The position numbers and the translations under genes were made by a program. A stretch of 64,000 nt of DNA from Ilyomonas sp963790435 (GTDB lineage: Bacteria > Bacteroidota > Bacteroidia > Chitinophagales > Chitinophagaceae), in the NCBI GenBank assembly GCA_963790435.1, contig CAWBOI010000001.1, positions 310,001-374,000 on the forward strand. Direction: 5' to 3'. Under the pieces are notes generated by a model that was not told the origin of the DNA, did no database searches, and was given only the letters and a program-made list of their open reading frames with translations. Shown piece by piece: positions 28,721-38,992 of the stretch (position 1 is its first letter; every line of letters begins with the position of its first letter).

Positions 28721-30049
28721 ATGCTTCACCGTCGTAAATTTCTTCAACAATCTTCAGCCTTTATCGGCACCGGACTTGTGGCTTCTGCTTTGGGCAACAG
28801 TGCGTTTGGCGCCTTCAAAAAATTCTCTCCCGGAGACCAGGTTAATGTTGCTGGCATTGGCATCAATGGCATGGGCTGGACCGATGTAACCGCCGCTTCC
28901 AAAGTGCCAGGTGTGAACGTAGTGGCGCTTTGCGATGTGGATAAGAATGTGCTGGACAAACGAATGAAGGATTTAAAAGATTTGAATGTTGATGCTTCGA
29001 AAGTAAAAACATACGGCGATTATAGAAAGCTACTGGAACAAAAAGACATTGATGCAGTGATCATCGGTACGCCCGACCATTGGCACGCTTTAATTATGAC
29101 GGATGCCGCTGCTGCAGGCAAAGATGTGTATTGCGAAAAGCCGGTTGGTAATTCTATTGAAGAATGCCGCGCCATGCAAAAAGCGCAACAAAAGTACAAT
29201 CGTGTTGTTCAGGTAGGTCAGTGGCAACGAAGCGAGCAGCATTTTAAAAATGCGGTTGACTTTGTACAGAGCGGGCAATTGGGCAACATACGAACTGTAA
29301 AAGTGTGGTGCTACCAGGATTGGATGCAGCCCGGACCTATAGTTCCCGACAGCACGCCGCCAGCCGGTGTAGATTACAAAATGTGGCTGGGACCCGCGCC
29401 TACAAGGCCTTTCAACAGCAGCCGCTTTCATTTTAATTTCCGTTGGTTTTGGGATTATGCCGGTGGTTTGATGACCGACTGGGGCGTACATTTACTTGAC
29501 TATGGTTTGCTGGGCATGAATGTAAGCACACCTAAATCGGTATCGGCTTTGGGTGGACGCTTTGCCTATCCTGATTTGTATGAAGAAACGCCCGACACGC
29601 TTACCACCTTGTACGAATTTGAAAAATTCAATATGGTGTGGGATTCGGCAATGGGTATCGGCAACGGCTCGTATGGAAGAGACCACGGCATTGCTTACAT
29701 TGGCAACAACGGCACGCTTGTGTTAAGCCGTGGTGGCTGGGAAGTGCTGGAAGAAAAAGCGGGCAAAAACAAAGTAAGCAAACCATTTGAAAAAGTAATG
29801 GACAATGGCGTGCAAAAGCACATGCAGAACTTTATTGATGTTGTACGCAACCGCAAAATGAATGAACTGCATTGTCCTATCAGTGAAGCCGTACATATAG
29901 CTACGGTGGCGCAGATGGGCAACATTGCGTATCGCAGTGGTAAGAAATTGGAATGGGATGCCACCAAAGAGAAGTTTACCGATGATGCCATCAATCAACA
30001 ATACTTTGCGAAAGAATATCACAATGGATATAAAATGCCGAAGGTGTGA
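28721..30049 (+). CDS. Tat-exported Gfo/Idh/MocA family oxidoreductase
   Basis: A 442-residue NAD(P)-dependent oxidoreductase-like protein with a Tat signal: HRRKFLQQ followed by SAFIGTGLVASALG. Start 28721 (MLHRRKFLQQ) is chosen because it puts the twin-arginine at the N-terminus. The Rossmann part shows VAGIGINGMGW, VVALCDVD and the EKPVG motif (CEKPVGNSIEE). The WGVHLLDYGLLGM segment is typical of exported glycoside-modifying members of the Gfo/Idh/MocA family. It probably acts on a carbohydrate in the periplasm; no substrate can be named. Confidence 0.9.
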   Translation: MLHRRKFLQQSSAFIGTGLVASALGNSAFGAFKKFSPGDQVNVAGIGINGMGWTDVTAASKVPGVNVVALCDVDKNVLDKRMKDLKDLNVDASKVKTYGDYRKLLEQKDIDAVIIGTPDHWHALIMTDAAAAGKDVYCEKPVGNSIEECRAMQKAQQKYNRVVQVGQWQRSEQHFKNAVDFVQSGQLGNIRTVKVWCYQDWMQPGPIVPDSTPPAGVDYKMWLGPAPTRPFNSSRFHFNFRWFWDYAGGLMTDWGVHLLDYGLLGMNVSTPKSVSALGGRFAYPDLYEETPDTLTTLYEFEKFNMVWDSAMGIGNGSYGRDHGIAYIGNNGTLVLSRGGWEVLEEKAGKNKVSKPFEKVMDNGVQKHMQNFIDVVRNRKMNELHCPISEAVHIATVAQMGNIAYRSGKKLEWDATKEKFTDDAINQQYFAKEYHNGYKMPKV

Positions 30050-30067
30050 AGCAAATACTGATGATAC

Positions 30068-32512
30068 ATGAGATACCAAAACATACGCGAAGAAGAACTT
30101 AAAAACAAAATTGCGCACGACTACTTTTGGATTTACGATTGCACCAGAATCATTGGCAACGTTGACTTTTGCGTATGCATGCATCAAAGCAATACGGCTT
30201 TGTTTGAACAGGAATCGCTGTTGTGGGCGGAAGCAAAAAAAGGCTCGTCCGACATTTATAAATCGCTCGTGCAGCTCATCTTAACCATTGGCAAAGCGCG
30301 AACGTTCGATACCTATTTGCCGCCTGCCATGCTCGGCGCTCTCGATGGAGAAAAAATGGCTTTCATTCCTTACAATGAAATTCACAGCGTTTTTTATCTG
30401 AACGATTTTAACTGGAATGTTGCTCCTTCCAACCACGAAACAAGAGAGTTCAAACTCATTTACGAAAGAGTAAAAGCAATTATTGATGGCAAAGCACTTT
30501 TGTTCCACTACGAAAAAGATGAGAAAGACTTAAAAAAATTCATCAAAAATAATTTTGTTGTTGGCAAGTTTGGACTCACAAAAACCAGAATTGACAAAAA
30601 CAATTTTATGGTCATTTACAACAAATGGCTGCAAACGGTAAAGCCAACCATTTCGGTGAATTGGGACATTGCCAAGAAGAGCGGAATTATTGATGGCGAC
30701 TTTTACCTGGCTGATTTATTATCGAACGAAAACAACACGCTAAAAGAAAAGCTTTATGTATTGCTGCGGCACGACCATTACGAACTTGCCCGCGAGTTGG
30801 ACGAAGCCGGCATGTTTAGCAGCAAGCGCACCGACTTTAAAGACAAGCAAGTAGCGCACACACAATTTTGGAACAAATACGAACGACCGCCGAAAGAAGA
30901 ATATTGGGATTATATTGTTGAACGAAGAGACTTGCTGGTGCCGCAGGATGTGCGCGAAAGAAAAGGCAGTTATTTTACGCCGCAAATTTGGGTAGAGCTT
31001 TCTCAAAAATATTTGACCGATGTGTTGGGTGAAGACTGGCAGGATGAATATTATGTTTGGGATTGTGCGGCAGGCACCGGAAACCTGCTGCACGGGCTTA
31101 CCAATAAATACAACATTTGGGCTTCTACTTTAGACCGGCAGGATGTGGAAGTAATGCACGACCGTATAAAAAACGGAGCCAACCTGTTAGACGACCATGT
31201 GTTTCAGTTTGATTTTTTGAATGATGATTTTACCAAACTGCCCAGGCCATTGCAAGACATTATCAACAACGAAGAGAAGCGAAAGAAGCTGGTGATTTAT
31301 ATTAATCCGCCGTATGCGGAAGCAGGCAAGTTACGGTAACAAATATGAAAAGACAAACAAGGGGTTAGCTCAAGTAGCAAGATCTACGGAAAATACAAAG
31401 ACTCAATTGGTAGTGCTATAAATGAATTGTTTGTTCAATTTTTCATTAGAGTCTTTAAAGAAATTTCTGATTGCCATATAGCCTCATTTGGAAAAATCAA
31501 ATATATTAATCACAAAATTTCGAGAAATTTCGATAATATTTTAAAGCAATTTAAAAACATGGCGGTTTTATATGTCCAGCAAGTACATTTGATAATGTGA
31601 AAGGCGAATTTCCAATTTGTTTTATTATATGGGATTTAAACATAAAAGATGAAATTTCTAATTGCAAACTGGATGTAATGCATTTAGATAACAATCTAAC
31701 AAACTATTGGAATGATGGTTCAAAAACTTTTTATGTCAATAAAGAGAGTCATGTAATTATTGATTGGTTACGACATATATTTTGATAAAAAGAGCGAGAG
31801 ACTTGGATATCTCAGGATTCAAGGAACAGATGTACAAAAGAATAGAACAATTATTTGATTACAAGTCAAACCATTCAGACAGTGATTTTCGAGAATCAAA
31901 AGTGCACAGAAATAACAAAAAAAAATCTGATTCGAGATTGCAATATATTTTACTTTAAGAAACATTATTGAAGCCACTTGGCTAAACGATCGCGATCAAT
32001 TTTTATATCCAAAAGATGGCTGGCAAAACGATACTGAGTTTCAGAATGATTGTTTGGCATTTACTTTATTTAGCAACGGCATTCAATCAAAACATGGCAT
32101 CAATCATTGGATTCCATTTACAGAACAGGAAGTGGATGCAAGAGAAAAGTTTGAGAGCAATTTTATGAGCCAGTTCATCAAAGGAAAAGTAAAGCAGCCA
32201 GCCAATGCTGATTTATTTTCCGAACAAAAACAAACCAACTCGCCACTGCTTTTTTCGCAAACGGCAACCGAAGTTTTTGATGCTGGTCGCGCCCTTTGGA
32301 AATATTATCACAGCCAGCCCAACCCAAATGTGAATGCTTCTTTTTACGACATCAGAGAACATTTTCAAGGCAGAAACGACAAAGGAAAAATGAACAACAA
32401 AGGCAACGATGAAACGTATGGGCAATTGATTGGAAGGTTAAGAGAAAAACTAAAACTGCTTGCCGAAAAAATAGAACCGAAAGTGTATGCGTATGCGTTT
32501 TTAAAACAATAA
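30068..32512 (+). pseudogene. Type IIG-like restriction/N6-adenine methyltransferase gene with six frame shifts
   Basis: A single gene of about 815 codons. The N-terminal part has LLWAEAKKGSSDIYKSLVQL, an ExK element like that of PD-(D/E)xK nucleases. Residues ~295-420 carry methyltransferase motifs: RKGSYFTP, DCAAGTGNLL (SAM binding) and INPPYAEAG (catalytic NPPY of N6-adenine type). After NPPY the frame shifts near 31329, 31375, 31560, 31770, 31853 and 31953, then returns to the starting frame and stays open to 32512. Between the shifts the protein is still family-like (GGFICPASTFDNVKGEFPIC, IIEATWLNDRDQFLYP). The patch is AT-richer than the ends. As written the gene yields only a 423-residue truncated product. 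Confidence 0.75.
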
Positions 32513-32574
32513 AGTTTTATGCTGTTTCAAGCATTTCGTTTCTGAATAAAAACAAATCAAAAACAATAATAAAA

Positions 32575-32949
32575 ATGGATTCTATCTCACCCAACATTTT
32601 TGTAAAAGACATTCATCAAACCATTGCATTTTACGAACAGTTAGGCTTTGCCGTTATCATGACTGTTCCCGAAGAAGGCGAGCCGGTTTGGGCAATGATG
32701 ACCTGCGGCAGCGTAACCTTCATGTTTCAAACCTTTGAGAATTTAGGCGATGAATTGCCAGCTATTTCCCGGCAAAACGGAGGTTCGCTTTTGCTGTACA
32801 TTCAAACCAAAAACATCAGAAAATTGTACGATGAGATACACGACAAAGTGAAAGTGTTGAAAGGACTCCAAAAAGCGTTTTATGGCGCTACAGAATTTTC
32901 AATTGAAGATGTCAACGGCTATGTACTTACGTTTGCTGAAGATGAATAA
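32575..32949 (+). CDS. VOC (glyoxalase/bleomycin resistance) family protein
   Basis: A 124-residue single-domain vicinal-oxygen-chelate protein. DSISPNIFVKDIHQTIAFYE and QLGFAVIMTVPEEGEPVWAM form the first beta-alpha-beta module, and KAFYGATEFSIEDVNGYVLTF the second, with Glu as a possible metal ligand. Function in this superfamily ranges from glyoxalase to drug binding, and nothing in the sequence narrows it. A terminator follows directly. Confidence 0.85.
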   Translation: MDSISPNIFVKDIHQTIAFYEQLGFAVIMTVPEEGEPVWAMMTCGSVTFMFQTFENLGDELPAISRQNGGSLLLYIQTKNIRKLYDEIHDKVKVLKGLQKAFYGATEFSIEDVNGYVLTFAEDE

Positions 32950-33012
32950 AAAAAGCGGCAAAAACAAACTTCATCAATTTTATATCCCCAACAGGATGTG
33001 CCGCCTTTTTTA
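32948..33012. terminator. Bidirectional terminator with long loop
   Basis: AAAAAAAGCGGCA (32948-32960) pairs with TGCCGCCTTTTTTA (32999-33012) around a 38-base loop between converging genes. The loop and left arm contain the recurring 15-mer GGCAAAAACAAACTT (32957-32971). Confidence 0.7.
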
Positions 33013-33020
33013 TAAAAATC

Positions 33021-34763
33021 TTATTGGTTCGCAAACTTTTTCGGAAGACCAATGGTTTTAACGATGCCGGTTAAAATAGCTTTCCATAAAAAATTGAAGA
33101 AGCTGCCGCTATCTCCGCGCTGCGCCGTTACTTCCGGGTTTCGGGGTGCATTCTTACCAACCGGATTGGCGTCTTTTATCACAAACGTGTTGGCAAAAAA
33201 TCCTATCAAAGCTTTCTTTTTTACACGTGTGCTATCAGATTGTTTTTTCAATGGAAAAATTTTTAAATCATCATACAACATCAACATCTTTACTCTTGCC
33301 TCCTTGTTGTCGCCGGTTACCTGTACAGTGGCTTCTTTTATATTGCCCTTTTGCAATGTAAACATACCCAGCGATTCAGCTATGGGATTAATAAGGGTAT
33401 TCGCCACCGCACCAATATGCAACTGTGAAGAGAAAGCACCGCTGTGCATTTTAGAAAGATTGTACTTTATACTTGCAGTAACGGGCACCTGGTTCATAAA
33501 CAAACCTTTGGCTGAACAAACCGTAAGCGGATGCGTTTTGATTGTGGTGTTTTCATTGGTTACATTCGCAACCGTGCCGGTAATATTGGTAAATGCAAGG
33601 GAACCCGTTTGCTTGTTTTCGGGATTGTACTCTTCGTAAGCCACTTTTAAATTTTGTATATTAAGCTTTTGAATATTGATTTTAGAAGACATCCGCATGA
33701 TGAGTTGTTGCGGAAAATTATCTTTTCTGCCGGAAGGACCTGATGGCAATGCACGGTTAAAATAATCGTTTACCAAACCATTTTGCATGGTTACTTCATC
33801 AGCATAAAAACGACTGTTGTTTGCCAAGGCCCACCAATCTACGTTCTCACAAATAATATTGGGAAAATGAACCGTAAACATATCGTTGCGCGTTCTTAGT
33901 TTCCTTTCAAACTCTTCCTTGTTTCCGCGCGGGTCGAGCGATACATCTTTCGCCGTTAACAAGTGCTTATCGGCTTGTACAACCAACGAACCTATCTTAA
34001 AAAGATACAAACTGTCGGGCGTGCGGGCTACATAATTGCGGCAGGTAAAAGAAGCTTTTTTACTGAACAAGAAACGGTTAGCATCGTACTGTGTTGAAGA
34101 ATCAACTTTTACATCGTTGATTGCAATGTTTACGTTATTAAGTTCTGTTGTTTTCTTTTGTTGAGAAAAATGAGTAAAAACAAACCTGCCTTCTTTTACA
34201 ACAATGGCGGCGATGACAATGCTGTTGAACTGCTGTTTTATTTTTTGATATAAAGTAAGCGAACTGTCTTTCCTGCGTTGTGCAGCATTGTAAGGCCGGT
34301 CTGCATGAGCTACCTGTATAAAAGGTTTATTTATAAAAATAGTGTCTAAACTGATGTCTTTTTTATGAATGAAATTATCAAGACTTGCTCCCGTAATGCG
34401 AAGGGAATCGAAGGAAATAGTAAATACATCATCAGGCGCTTTTTGTAGGGCATCCAACCTGCGTAATGCCGCAGTGTCAGGAATTAATTTTGCGTTTATA
34501 ATGGTTACTTTTGATGCTACAACATCCGGTTCTAACTGCCCGACAGACAGTTGATACAAACCATCCGAACCGTCTTTTACCAATTGTTGCAATTTACTAA
34601 CAAGTAAGGGAGTAATATCAATGGGAGAAGTTGATTTAGAAACAGGTTGAGGAGATTTTGTTTTTTGCATCCGAACGTAAATAAAACCAGCAGTTGCAAT
34701 AAGTAAAATGATGAGTAGAACGATGCTGTATGTTTTTGATTTATTTCCCTGCATGTAGCTCAT
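33021..34763 (-). CDS. AsmA-like/DUF748-type membrane-anchored protein
   Basis: A 580-residue protein with one N-terminal membrane anchor (YSIVLLIILLIATAGFIYVR, residues ~12-31) and a long beta-rich periplasmic part. Recurrent short strands such as LNNVNIAINDVKVDSS, SLAFTNITGTVANVTNENTT and the C-terminal FFNFLWKAILTGIVKTIG recall AsmA/DUF748-type proteins, which are linked to envelope lipid transport or homeostasis. The family match is by general appearance, so the function is only suggested. It is monocistronic. Confidence 0.6.
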   Translation of the reverse strand: MSYMQGNKSKTYSIVLLIILLIATAGFIYVRMQKTKSPQPVSKSTSPIDITPLLVSKLQQLVKDGSDGLYQLSVGQLEPDVVASKVTIINAKLIPDTAALRRLDALQKAPDDVFTISFDSLRITGASLDNFIHKKDISLDTIFINKPFIQVAHADRPYNAAQRRKDSSLTLYQKIKQQFNSIVIAAIVVKEGRFVFTHFSQQKKTTELNNVNIAINDVKVDSSTQYDANRFLFSKKASFTCRNYVARTPDSLYLFKIGSLVVQADKHLLTAKDVSLDPRGNKEEFERKLRTRNDMFTVHFPNIICENVDWWALANNSRFYADEVTMQNGLVNDYFNRALPSGPSGRKDNFPQQLIMRMSSKINIQKLNIQNLKVAYEEYNPENKQTGSLAFTNITGTVANVTNENTTIKTHPLTVCSAKGLFMNQVPVTASIKYNLSKMHSGAFSSQLHIGAVANTLINPIAESLGMFTLQKGNIKEATVQVTGDNKEARVKMLMLYDDLKIFPLKKQSDSTRVKKKALIGFFANTFVIKDANPVGKNAPRNPEVTAQRGDSGSFFNFLWKAILTGIVKTIGLPKKFANQ

Positions 34764-34911
34764 GTAGTAAATGGTATGCCGAATATTAACATCACAAAAA
34801 GTGCTACGGTCATTTTGAGAATAAATTGATAAATCGGGCGGATAAAATTTACAGTTACTGTCGAATAAATCAACGGTGTGTTATCAACCAAAATCTTTCT
34901 TATTTTCAACT

Positions 34912-35514
34912 ATGGAAAAGAGATTGTTGTTGATGGTTGCGTGGCTACTATTTTTGGTTTCATGCAAAAAAAACAATGTTTCGCCGCAGCCTGTTAACAA
35001 ACAGTTGTTCCCACTCACCAAAGGCAATCAATGGGTGTATATTGATAGCTTTTTTGATGCAGATGGAGCCTACAATGGTTTCGATACTTTTCAGTTGAAA
35101 ACAGCGGCTGATGTGGTTCATAACAATCAATCCTATACTCCTATCAGCGACCAATATGAACAGGCTGTATTCACTGTACGAAGCAATGATTCAAGCGTGT
35201 TTTTATGGAAGCCTGCAGGCGAAGTGCTGCTGTTTAATTTGTCATTACCGGCAACTGTTCCTTATATCAACAATTCTTATTTTGGAGATACACTCGCTTC
35301 AAAAATTTATACCCGCAAGATGAGTACAATGGGTTATCCTTCTTACCAAATTATTGTAACGCAGGATGATGGCTTGTGGTATCATTATGTGCAGGACATA
35401 TATTTTTTTAGCGTTGGTATTGGAATTATCAAAGGAATTACCAGATGGAAAAATTACTACAACGAAGTTTATACTTCCGATTCGTACAGGCTCATTTACT
35501 ATTATGTGCAATAG
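34912..35514 (+). CDS. Putative lipoprotein, unknown function
   Basis: A 200-residue protein. Start 34912 (MEKRLLLMVAWLLFLVSCKK) places a lipobox with Cys 18 at the end of the signal peptide; the Lys residues after Cys are unlike the export signal for surface exposure. The rest (LFPLTKGNQWVYIDSFFDAD, repeated YxY and aromatic-rich strands) resembles small Bacteroidota lipoproteins with a beta-sandwich. No function is known to me. Confidence 0.65.
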   Translation: MEKRLLLMVAWLLFLVSCKKNNVSPQPVNKQLFPLTKGNQWVYIDSFFDADGAYNGFDTFQLKTAADVVHNNQSYTPISDQYEQAVFTVRSNDSSVFLWKPAGEVLLFNLSLPATVPYINNSYFGDTLASKIYTRKMSTMGYPSYQIIVTQDDGLWYHYVQDIYFFSVGIGIIKGITRWKNYYNEVYTSDSYRLIYYYVQ

Positions 35515-35531
35515 TCATTTCTAATAAAGAC

Positions 35532-35622
35532 ATTTTACCGCAGAGAAAGAAGAAACAAAAGTTCGCGCAAAAAGAAATAAACTCTGCGAAAGCTCATTCA
35601 CTCTCGTTCTCCGCGGTAAAAT
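35532..35622. repeat. Dispersed inverted repeat, TACCGCAGAGAA family, copy 2
   Basis: ATTTTACCGCAGAGAA (35532-35547) is complementary to TTCTCCGCGGTAAAAT (35607-35622) with one mismatch. It is the same family as 20467-20597. A variant of the GACAAAAACAAA motif follows at 35640. Confidence 0.75.
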
Positions 35623-35763
35623 CGACACCATAAAAAAGCGACAAAAACAAATTATGCACGCTTTGTGGTTAACAAATTATGACTTGTTCTGTTTAAAAAT
35701 AAAAATGGTGGCTATCTTTATTGTTGTGCTGTTTGCCAGGATTGCGATTTGTTTTCAAAGCAA

Positions 35764-35771
35764 TATTTTTG
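35764..35771 (+). promoter_or_regulatory. -7 promoter element of the E1 dehydrogenase gene
   Basis: TATTTTTG is a perfect match to TAnnTTTG, with ATTG 19 bp upstream as a -33 element. Its last base is only five bases before the ATG at 35776, so the transcript would have almost no leader. Confidence 0.5.
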
Positions 35772-35775
35772 ACAC

Positions 35776-38169
35776 ATGGAAACGATGTTACCTACCACTG
35801 CTGAAAATGAAGCTATGCTTTCTTATGAAGCATTTCGAAGTGCTGTGTTGAGCGATTATGAAAAATGCATAATCAGCCGCGAAGCCAGTCTCATGGGCAG
35901 GCGCGAAGTGCTAACCGGCAAAGCCAAATTCGGTGTATTTAGCGATGGCAAAGAAGTGGCGCAAACGGCAATGGCGAAATTCTTTCAGCCGGGCGATTTC
36001 AGGGCTGGTTATTACCGCGATCAAACATTTATGCTATCGTCTGGATTGGCAACGCTGGAACAGTTCTTTGCACAACTCTACGCCGATTCCAACCCGCAAC
36101 ATGAACCCTTTAGTTCGGGCAGGCAAATGGTGGGACATTTTTCAACACCCAATGTAGATAAAGATGGCAATTGGCTGCCGCTGGCACAATTGAAAAACGT
36201 ATCGGCAGATTTGTCGCCCACAGCCGGGCAAATGCCGCGTGCGTTAGGGTTTGCTTTTGCCTCAAAAATGTTTCGCAAAAATGAATCGTTGCATCATTTA
36301 AAAGAGTTATCCAATGAAGGTAACGAAGTTTGCTTTTGCACCATTGGCGATTCTTCTACATCGGAAGGTGTGTTTTGGGAAACCATCAATGCTGCGGGTG
36401 TGTTGCAGGTACCTCTGGCAGTGTTTGTTTGGGATGATGGGTATGGCATCTCGGTTCCGGTAAAATATCAAACTACAAAAGGCTCCATTTCGGCTGCTTT
36501 AAAAGGTTTTCAAAAAAGGGACAATACCAATGGCATTGACATATATCGTGTGAAAGGCTGGGACTATGCCGGCTTATGCGAAGTGTTTGAAGAAGCGTTG
36601 CGAAAAGTTCGTGAAACGCACGTCCCAGCTGTGTTTCATGTTGAAGAGCTAACGCAGCCGCAAGGTCATTCTACATCCGGAAGTCATGAACGTTATAAGA
36701 GCGCTGAACGCCTGCATTGGGAGCGCGAGTGGGATGATGTTAAGAAATTTAAAGAATGGATTATTGAAAACGGTATTGCCGGTGAAACTGAGTTGGATGC
36801 GATACGAACGGCTGCACGGAAAGAAGTGCGGGAAGCGCGCGACAAAGCCTGGAACCGATACACAACACCCATAAAAGAAGAAGTTGCCAAAGCGGTGGGT
36901 TTAATAAAAAATATAACTGCGAGTAATGAAGTAACCGCAAAATTGTTACAGCAATTGGCTCATAATTTAGAGCGCAGCCGCGACCTTTCGCGCCGCGATA
37001 TTTTGCATTCGCTTGCCCAAACAACTGAACTCATTTCCAACGAAGCGGCAAAAGCTGATGTAGTAGCTTATTATCAACAATTAAGTGATGAAAACAAACT
37101 TCGTTATCATTCCTATTTATACAATGAAGGGCCTAAAAGTGCGCTACAGGTAAAAGAAGTAAAAGCCATTATTCCTGCGGATGCAAAAACGGTAAATGGT
37201 TATGAACTGCTGAATGCTTACTTCGATGCATTATTTGCGCAAAACCAAACCTTGTTTGCATTTGGTGAGGATGTTGGCAAAATCGGCGACGTAAACCAAG
37301 GCTTTGCCGGCTTGCAGGAAAAGTATGGCGAGTACCGCATTTTTGATACCGGCATCCGCGAAAATACCATCATCGGGCAAGGTTATGGACTTGCCTTTCG
37401 TGGCTTGCGAGCCATTGCAGAAATTCAATATTTAGACTATCTCGTCTACACCTTAAACACTTTAACCGATGATGTTGCTTCCTTGCATTACCGCACTGCG
37501 GGTACGCAAAGTTGCCCGCTCATTGTGCGTACCCGCGGGCACCGTTTGGAAGGCATCTGGCACAGCGGTTCGCCCCTGGGAATGATTATTAACGCGCTTC
37601 GTGGTATGTATGTTTGTGTACCACGCAACATGACGCAGGCTGCGGGCATGTACAACACTTTGCTTCGCAGCAACGATCCGGGGTTGGTGATTGAAACTTT
37701 AAACGGGTATCGGTTAAAAGAAAAAATACCTTCCAATTTATACGACTTTACTGTTCCTCTGGGTGTGCCTGAAGTCATCCGCGAAGGCAGCGATGTAACC
37801 ATTGTGTCGTATGGTTCTGTTCTACGCATAATTATGGAAGCGGCGGAACGGTTGCAAACATTAGGTATTAGCTGTGAAGTGATAGATGTGCAAACTCTTT
37901 TGCCGTTTGATATTCATCATCGCATTGTGCAATCGTTGCAGAAAACCAGCCGGATTGTTTTTGTAGATGAAGATGTACCCGGCGGTGCTTCTGCTTTCAT
38001 GTATAACCAGGTGATGGAAGAACAAAACGGTTATAAGTATCTCGATATAGCTCCGCGAACGCTTACTGCCAAGCCGCACCGCCCTGCTTATGGCAGCGAT
38101 GGCGACTACTTTAGCAAACCCAATGCGGAAGATGTGATTGAGGTGGTGAAGAAGATGATGCGGGAGTAA
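35776..38169 (+). CDS. 2-oxoacid dehydrogenase E1 component, fused alpha and beta subunits
   Basis: A 797-residue thiamine-diphosphate enzyme that decarboxylates a 2-oxoacid and passes the acyl group to lipoyl-E2. Residues ~1-440 are the alpha type: SRGKQMVGHF-like segment SSGRQMVGHFSTPN, GDSSTSEGVFWETINAAGVL (cofactor and Mg2+ site) and VWDDGYGISVP. From ~480 the beta type: FGEDVGKIGDVNQGFAGLQE, FDTGIRENTIIGQGYGLA, VRTRGHRLEGIWHSGSPLGM and the C-terminal transketolase domain VTIVSYGSVLR. Such fusions are common in Bacteroidota and are usually branched-chain 2-oxoacid or pyruvate type; which one cannot be decided here. E2 and E3 genes are not adjacent. Confidence 0.92.
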   Translation: METMLPTTAENEAMLSYEAFRSAVLSDYEKCIISREASLMGRREVLTGKAKFGVFSDGKEVAQTAMAKFFQPGDFRAGYYRDQTFMLSSGLATLEQFFAQLYADSNPQHEPFSSGRQMVGHFSTPNVDKDGNWLPLAQLKNVSADLSPTAGQMPRALGFAFASKMFRKNESLHHLKELSNEGNEVCFCTIGDSSTSEGVFWETINAAGVLQVPLAVFVWDDGYGISVPVKYQTTKGSISAALKGFQKRDNTNGIDIYRVKGWDYAGLCEVFEEALRKVRETHVPAVFHVEELTQPQGHSTSGSHERYKSAERLHWEREWDDVKKFKEWIIENGIAGETELDAIRTAARKEVREARDKAWNRYTTPIKEEVAKAVGLIKNITASNEVTAKLLQQLAHNLERSRDLSRRDILHSLAQTTELISNEAAKADVVAYYQQLSDENKLRYHSYLYNEGPKSALQVKEVKAIIPADAKTVNGYELLNAYFDALFAQNQTLFAFGEDVGKIGDVNQGFAGLQEKYGEYRIFDTGIRENTIIGQGYGLAFRGLRAIAEIQYLDYLVYTLNTLTDDVASLHYRTAGTQSCPLIVRTRGHRLEGIWHSGSPLGMIINALRGMYVCVPRNMTQAAGMYNTLLRSNDPGLVIETLNGYRLKEKIPSNLYDFTVPLGVPEVIREGSDVTIVSYGSVLRIIMEAAERLQTLGISCEVIDVQTLLPFDIHHRIVQSLQKTSRIVFVDEDVPGGASAFMYNQVMEEQNGYKYLDIAPRTLTAKPHRPAYGSDGDYFSKPNAEDVIEVVKKMMRE

Positions 38170-38371
38170 TGGCAGTTTTGTGTTTTTTACGACAACAATG
38201 AAAAAGCGCGAAAGTTGTATTGGCGAAAGTTTTTTAGACCTTTGCTATTTTTATTATAGTTGATTCTGAAGGCATTATGCAATAAAAGCGAATGTCTGTT
38301 GCGTAAAAACTTTCGTATATTTTTGAGTTGACTGTAATTTTTTTGACACCACTTTTTAAAAACATAAACGA

Positions 38372-38962
38372 ATGGCTTTGACGAAACTAACTTTCCTATC
38401 TCTTGCAATCTTTTACTTGTGCAATGTTGTAAATGCCCAAGTCTCTTTTAAAAAAATTGAGTATGCTTCTTTCGATGTTAATTCACCAAGAACAAAACAG
38501 AAAGACAGCGTAGCAATATTCTTATACACTTCGATTGACATGAATGGTTTAAGTCACGTTTCTAATCGTGACGAAGAATCTGACAGTATACTTTTTTTTA
38601 AATTTCAGTTAGACCCTACACAACTAAAAAAAACCAAGGCTTTCTTCACTGACAAAACTGCCTTACAGGATTACATGGTTACTAAAAGTTTAAAAGATGG
38701 CGAACATTATGGAGGCAGCTATGATTTTTTGTTGGTAACTTATGCAAATGACAAAAAAGATAGTATTTGTTTTATAGATGATTACATGTCCAGCGACTTT
38801 GAAAATGTTTTTACAACTTTAAAAAGTAATTTTTACAGACAGAAAACAACAAATACAACAGACAGTTTTGTTATCCCTCAAGACTTCAAGAAATCTGTTC
38901 AGATAAGTTTCAATCACAGTAATTATTTACCGCCAATTGAGTTTCCTCCACCACCAATGTAA
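38372..38962 (+). CDS. Exported protein of unknown function, first gene of cassette-like array
   Basis: A 196-residue protein with signal peptide MALTKLTFLSLAIFYLCNVVNA. The mature part (VSFKKIEYASFDVNSPRTKQ, FFKFQLDPTQLKKTKAFFTD) has a proline-rich end PPIEFPPPPM. I do not recognise a family. Codon usage and AT content differ from the adjacent housekeeping genes. A ~130-bp palindromic element begins about 30 bp after its stop codon. Confidence 0.65.
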   Translation: MALTKLTFLSLAIFYLCNVVNAQVSFKKIEYASFDVNSPRTKQKDSVAIFLYTSIDMNGLSHVSNRDEESDSILFFKFQLDPTQLKKTKAFFTDKTALQDYMVTKSLKDGEHYGGSYDFLLVTYANDKKDSICFIDDYMSSDFENVFTTLKSNFYRQKTTNTTDSFVIPQDFKKSVQISFNHSNYLPPIEFPPPPM

Positions 38963-38992
38963 AAAGACATAAGTGCGGAAACTGAAACTACA

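Noticed and set aside
33052..33639. Long plus-strand open frame inside the AsmA-like gene
   Set aside because: It is antisense to a continuous, family-like protein and its translation has no coherent domain.
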